Of a stretch of 11,011 bases of DNA, positions 8,736 to 11,011 are shown in pieces. Each line of letters opens with the position of its first letter. The first letter of the stretch is position 1. The notes beneath the pieces were generated by a model, which was not told the DNA's origin, did not search any database, and saw nothing but the letters and a program-made list of their open reading frames with translations. Origin of the DNA: Ramlibacter sp. (GTDB taxonomy: Bacteria > Pseudomonadota > Gammaproteobacteria > Burkholderiales > Burkholderiaceae_C); contig JAMPXR010000042.1 of assembly GCA_023701085.1 (NCBI GenBank), positions 1 to 11,011 on the forward strand, in the 5' to 3' direction. The position numbers and the translations under genes are program-made.

Positions 8736-9919
8736 CAGCGCCTGCGCTGCTGGTCGGCCCGGACCGCCATGGCCGCAGCGTGGCGGTGGCGGGCGGCCTG
8801 GTCGTCGGAGAGGCGCCGCCCGATGCGGCGCGGCTGCCCTGCCCCGAGGGGGAGATCAGCGCCGGCGCGGTTTGCGCCCACACCCACCTCTACAGCGGGC
8901 TGGCGCGCCACGGTATGCCGCCCGCCACCCCCGCGCCGGAATCGTTCGTGGAAATCCTGGAGCGCGTGTGGTGGAAGCTCGACCGTGCGCTCGACGCGCA
9001 GAGCCTGCGCGCCTCCGCGCTGGACTACGTGGCGCGGGCGTTGCTGGCGGGAACGACGGCTCTGGTCGATCACCACGAGTCGCCCAACCTGATCGAGGGA
9101 TCAATTGAGATCCTGGCCGGCGCCTGCGAGCAACTGGGCGTGCGCGCGCTGCTGTGTTACGGCGCGACCGAGCGCAACTTCGGCGCCGACGAAGCGCGCC
9201 GCGGCCTGGACGAATGCCGGCGGGTGCCGGCCTCGCCGCTGCTGCGCGGCCTGGTCGGACTGCATGCGAGCTTCACCGTCTCGGACCAAACCATCCAGGC
9301 CGCCGGGCAGCTGGCGCGGGAGCTGGGTACCGTGCTGCATGTGCACGTGGCCGAGGACCAGGCCGATGTCGCCGACGCGCTGGCTCGCGGCTACCCCGGG
9401 CCGCTGGAGCGGCTGGAGCGATTGGGCGCCCTGCCGCGCGGGACTATCCTGGCCCATGGCGTGCACCTGAGCGCCGAGCAGGTGCGCCGCGCTGGCGAAC
9501 TCGGCTGCTGGCTGGTGCACAACCCGAGATCCAACGAAGGCAACCGCGTCGGCTACGCGCGGAAGCTGGGCGAAAGCGGCCGGGTGGCCCTGGGCTGCGA
9601 TGGCTGGGACGCCGACATGACGGTGGAGCAGCAGGCGCTGGACCGGCTGGCGGCGGCCCACGGCGACACCCGGACCGGCGAACGGCTGGCGCGGGGGAAC
9701 GCCTTGATCGCGGAACGTTTCGGCACCCGCCCCGAGCCGCTGCAACCCGGCGCCCTGGGCGACCTCGTGGTCCGGCAGCACGGCGCGATCCAGCATGTGG
9801 TGGTGGGCGGGCGCGTGGTCGTTGCCAAAGGCGCGCTGGTCACCGGCGACTTCGACGCCATCACCGCCCAAGCCCGGGCGCAGGCCGAGCGGCTGTGGCT
9901 GCGCATGGCGAGCCTATGA
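8726..9919 (+). CDS. ssnA: SsnA-like aminohydrolase of the ATZ/TRZ amidohydrolase family
   Basis: This 397-residue protein is a metal-dependent amidohydrolase/deaminase closest in pattern to E. coli SsnA (442 residues). The metal site reads H52 and H54 in AHTHLYSGLARHGM, D115-H116-H117 in VDHHESP, HVHVAED (205-211), H244 in LAHGVHLS and D292 in LGCDGWDADM. The stretch VWWKLDRALDAQSL matches the SsnA-type WW[RK]LDRALD signature. Ring deamination or C-N hydrolysis is the expected chemistry. SsnA is required along with XdhD, YgfK and HyuA homologues in anaerobic urate-degrading clusters. The start ATG lies within the last codons of xdhD (10-nt overlap); an AAGGA at 8706-8710 is rather distant, so coupling is likely. 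The protein is short near its C-terminus: the PTPL...H loop that normally precedes the V.VNG strand is missing, with DLVVRQHG running straight into QHVVVGGRVV. Substrate uncertain. Confidence 0.87.
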   Translation: MALTAPALLVGPDRHGRSVAVAGGLVVGEAPPDAARLPCPEGEISAGAVCAHTHLYSGLARHGMPPATPAPESFVEILERVWWKLDRALDAQSLRASALDYVARALLAGTTALVDHHESPNLIEGSIEILAGACEQLGVRALLCYGATERNFGADEARRGLDECRRVPASPLLRGLVGLHASFTVSDQTIQAAGQLARELGTVLHVHVAEDQADVADALARGYPGPLERLERLGALPRGTILAHGVHLSAEQVRRAGELGCWLVHNPRSNEGNRVGYARKLGESGRVALGCDGWDADMTVEQQALDRLAAAHGDTRTGERLARGNALIAERFGTRPEPLQPGALGDLVVRQHGAIQHVVVGGRVVVAKGALVTGDFDAITAQARAQAERLWLRMASL

Positions 9920-9941
9920 TCGGCCCCCGGGGCGCAACACT

Positions 9942-10850
9942 TCATTGACGCAACTTCAGCAGTTGTGCCGCCACCGCAATCGCGATCACCTCGGGCTCCT
10001 TGCCGTCGATACCGGGCAAGCCGACCGGGCATGTCATTCGCTCGATCGCCTCGAATGCGATTCCGCGCGCCTCCAGCCGATGGATGAAGCGCGCGCGCTT
10101 GGTGGCCGATCCGATCAGGCCGAAAAACGCGAAGTCGCCGCGCTTCAGAATCGCCTCGCTGATGCGGAAGTCCAGGTCATGACTGTGCGTCATCACGAGG
10201 TAGTGCGCGTTCGGCGGCGCGACGGCAACCTCTGCCTCGACAGACTCCACGCACACCCGCTCGATGTGAGACGCCGACGGCTCGAACGGGAAGCCGTTGT
10301 CGCGTTCATCGATCCACTGTATGCGACAGTCGGGAATGCCTTCGAGCACGCGCACGATCGCGCGGCCGACGTGGCCGGCGCCGTACAGCTGCAGATGAAA
10401 GCGTAGGCGTGGCTCGGGCCAAGCGCTGAGCGCGTCCGCGCTCAGCGGTTCGAAGCGCAAGGTGACCGCGCCGCCGCAGCACTGGCCGAGCGTGGGGCCG
10501 AGCAGCAGGTGGCGCTCGTGCACCGTCCCGGCGTGTTCCGACCGGTTTGCGATCGCCTTCCCCAGACCGCCCGCAAGCCCATCCACGAGGCATGCGCGCG
10601 CCTCGTTGATCGCAACCATCTCGAGATGGCCGCCGCCTATCGTGCCCAGCACCTGGTCGGATCCAACCAGCATTCGCGTGCCCGCCTCGCGCGGCACGGA
10701 GCCGCGCGCAGCGGTGACGGTCACCAGCATCGCGGGTCGGGCAGCAGCCAACCAGTGCGCGGCCTGCTCGCGCAAGGGGAGCGCAGGCGGTGTCGACCGC
10801 ATGGCCTCGAATTGGGCATGCAGCAGGAAGGGTTCGACGGCACGGTTCAT
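9942..10850 (-). CDS. xdhC: XdhC-family molybdenum cofactor maturation/insertion protein
   Basis: This 302-residue protein has the two-part XdhC/CoxI architecture. The N-terminal domain includes ARGSVPREAGTRMLVG (48-63), TIGGGHLEMVAINEAR (70-85) and the cysteine pair in LGQCCGG (121-127). The C-terminal Rossmann-like domain has LYGAGHVGRAIVRVLE (155-170) and WIDERD (179-184), then MTHSHDLDF and GLIGSATKRARF. XdhC proteins bind molybdopterin, guide its sulfuration and hand it to apo-xanthine dehydrogenases in the cytoplasm; the XdhD-like enzyme is the obvious client. It is transcribed toward ssnA, with 22 nt between stops, so it is not in the same transcript. The ATG at 10850 has GGAG 5 nt upstream and overlaps the stop of the preceding gene (ATGA). 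A later Met at residue 17 is possible but has no comparable signal. In E. coli the related yqeB lies in the equivalent cluster. Confidence 0.9.
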   Translation of the reverse strand: MNRAVEPFLLHAQFEAMRSTPPALPLREQAAHWLAAARPAMLVTVTAARGSVPREAGTRMLVGSDQVLGTIGGGHLEMVAINEARACLVDGLAGGLGKAIANRSEHAGTVHERHLLLGPTLGQCCGGAVTLRFEPLSADALSAWPEPRLRFHLQLYGAGHVGRAIVRVLEGIPDCRIQWIDERDNGFPFEPSASHIERVCVESVEAEVAVAPPNAHYLVMTHSHDLDFRISEAILKRGDFAFFGLIGSATKRARFIHRLEARGIAFEAIERMTCPVGLPGIDGKEPEVIAIAVAAQLLKLRQ

Positions 10851-11011
10851 GGAATCTCCAAGCGCCGGTCGAACCCGGCGGACACAGATTCGAGCAGGAC
10901 AACTTTCGTCACTTCAGGTTTCGGCAACAGGCAACCGCAAACGGCTCGCTCCGGCTTTCGCCCCCCGGCCTGCAGCAGTTTGTCGACCACTTTGCCGGCC
11001 TCGTGCGGATA
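10847..11011 (-). CDS. Unidentified protein, C-terminal end (partial)
   Basis: On the minus strand a frame is open from the window edge to a TGA at 10849-10847, giving 54 residues: YPHEAGKVVDKLLQAGG, then RAVCGCLLPKPEVTKVVLLES and an end DRRLEIP. The last codons make a 4-nt ATGA overlap with the xdhC start, and the xdhC ribosome binding site falls inside this frame, which is strong support that it is a real gene in one operon with xdhC. I do not recognise the family. The ending, with a helix, then a VVLLES strand and a short tail, faintly recalls the C-terminal ligand domain of LacI-type regulators or periplasmic sugar-binding proteins, but this is a guess. If it were a regulator it could control the nearby operons. 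Confidence 0.6.
   Translation of the reverse strand, partial: YPHEAGKVVDKLLQAGGRKPERAVCGCLLPKPEVTKVVLLESVSAGFDRRLEIP

Noticed and set aside
9921..9933. GC-rich inverted repeat between ssnA and xdhC as a bidirectional terminator
   Set aside because: The GCCCC/GGGGC repeat has almost no loop and no run of T on either side, so an intrinsic terminator cannot be supported.

Overview
The window is GC-rich DNA, probably from a betaproteobacterium of the Burkholderiales (Bordetella/Achromobacter/Variovorax-like). This is inferred from the Bug/TctC-type periplasmic binding protein, the very dense and G/C-ending coding sequence, and start/stop-overlapping operons. No rRNA, tRNA, insertion sequence, CRISPR or prophage gene is visible. 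No stretch above 300 bases lacks a gene.

Layout. (1) 1-1254, plus strand: the tail of a metal-dependent amidohydrolase/decarboxylase-like gene, then a Bug-family solute-binding protein. This part is visibly less GC-rich and looks like a separate unit. (2) 1264-5962, minus strand: a tightly coupled operon transcribed ygfK-like -> hyuA-like -> iron-sulfur L-serine dehydratase-like, with a 4-nt stop/start overlap at both junctions. (3) 5963-6095: a 133-nt divergent control region with candidate promoters in both directions and a CATG-flanked inverted repeat between them. (4) 6096-9919, plus strand: a fused [2Fe-2S]/molybdopterin hydroxylase (XdhD-like) overlapping an SsnA-like amidohydrolase. 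(5) 9942-11011, minus strand: xdhC, the molybdenum-cofactor maturation factor, coupled by a 4-nt overlap to an unidentified upstream gene that runs off the window.

How the genes fit together. ygfK, hyuA, ssnA and xdhD are the hallmark genes of the E. coli ygeW-xdhD region and of related gut-bacterial clusters linked to oxygen-independent uric acid/purine breakdown. Here a molybdenum hydroxylase would act on a purine-like heterocycle, YgfK would carry electrons, HyuA and SsnA would open or deaminate ring products, and a C3 amino acid would be deaminated at the end. The set is a stripped and altered version. YgfK lacks the GltD-like FAD/NAD(P)H domain. No FAD subunit (YgfM/XdhB type) is present. 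The usual ygeX (diaminopropionate ammonia-lyase), ygeY and ygeW are absent. A divergent serine-dehydratase homologue sits in the slot where an amino-acid ammonia-lyase would be expected. The overall pathway assignment is inference; the domain contents and missing modules are read from the sequence.
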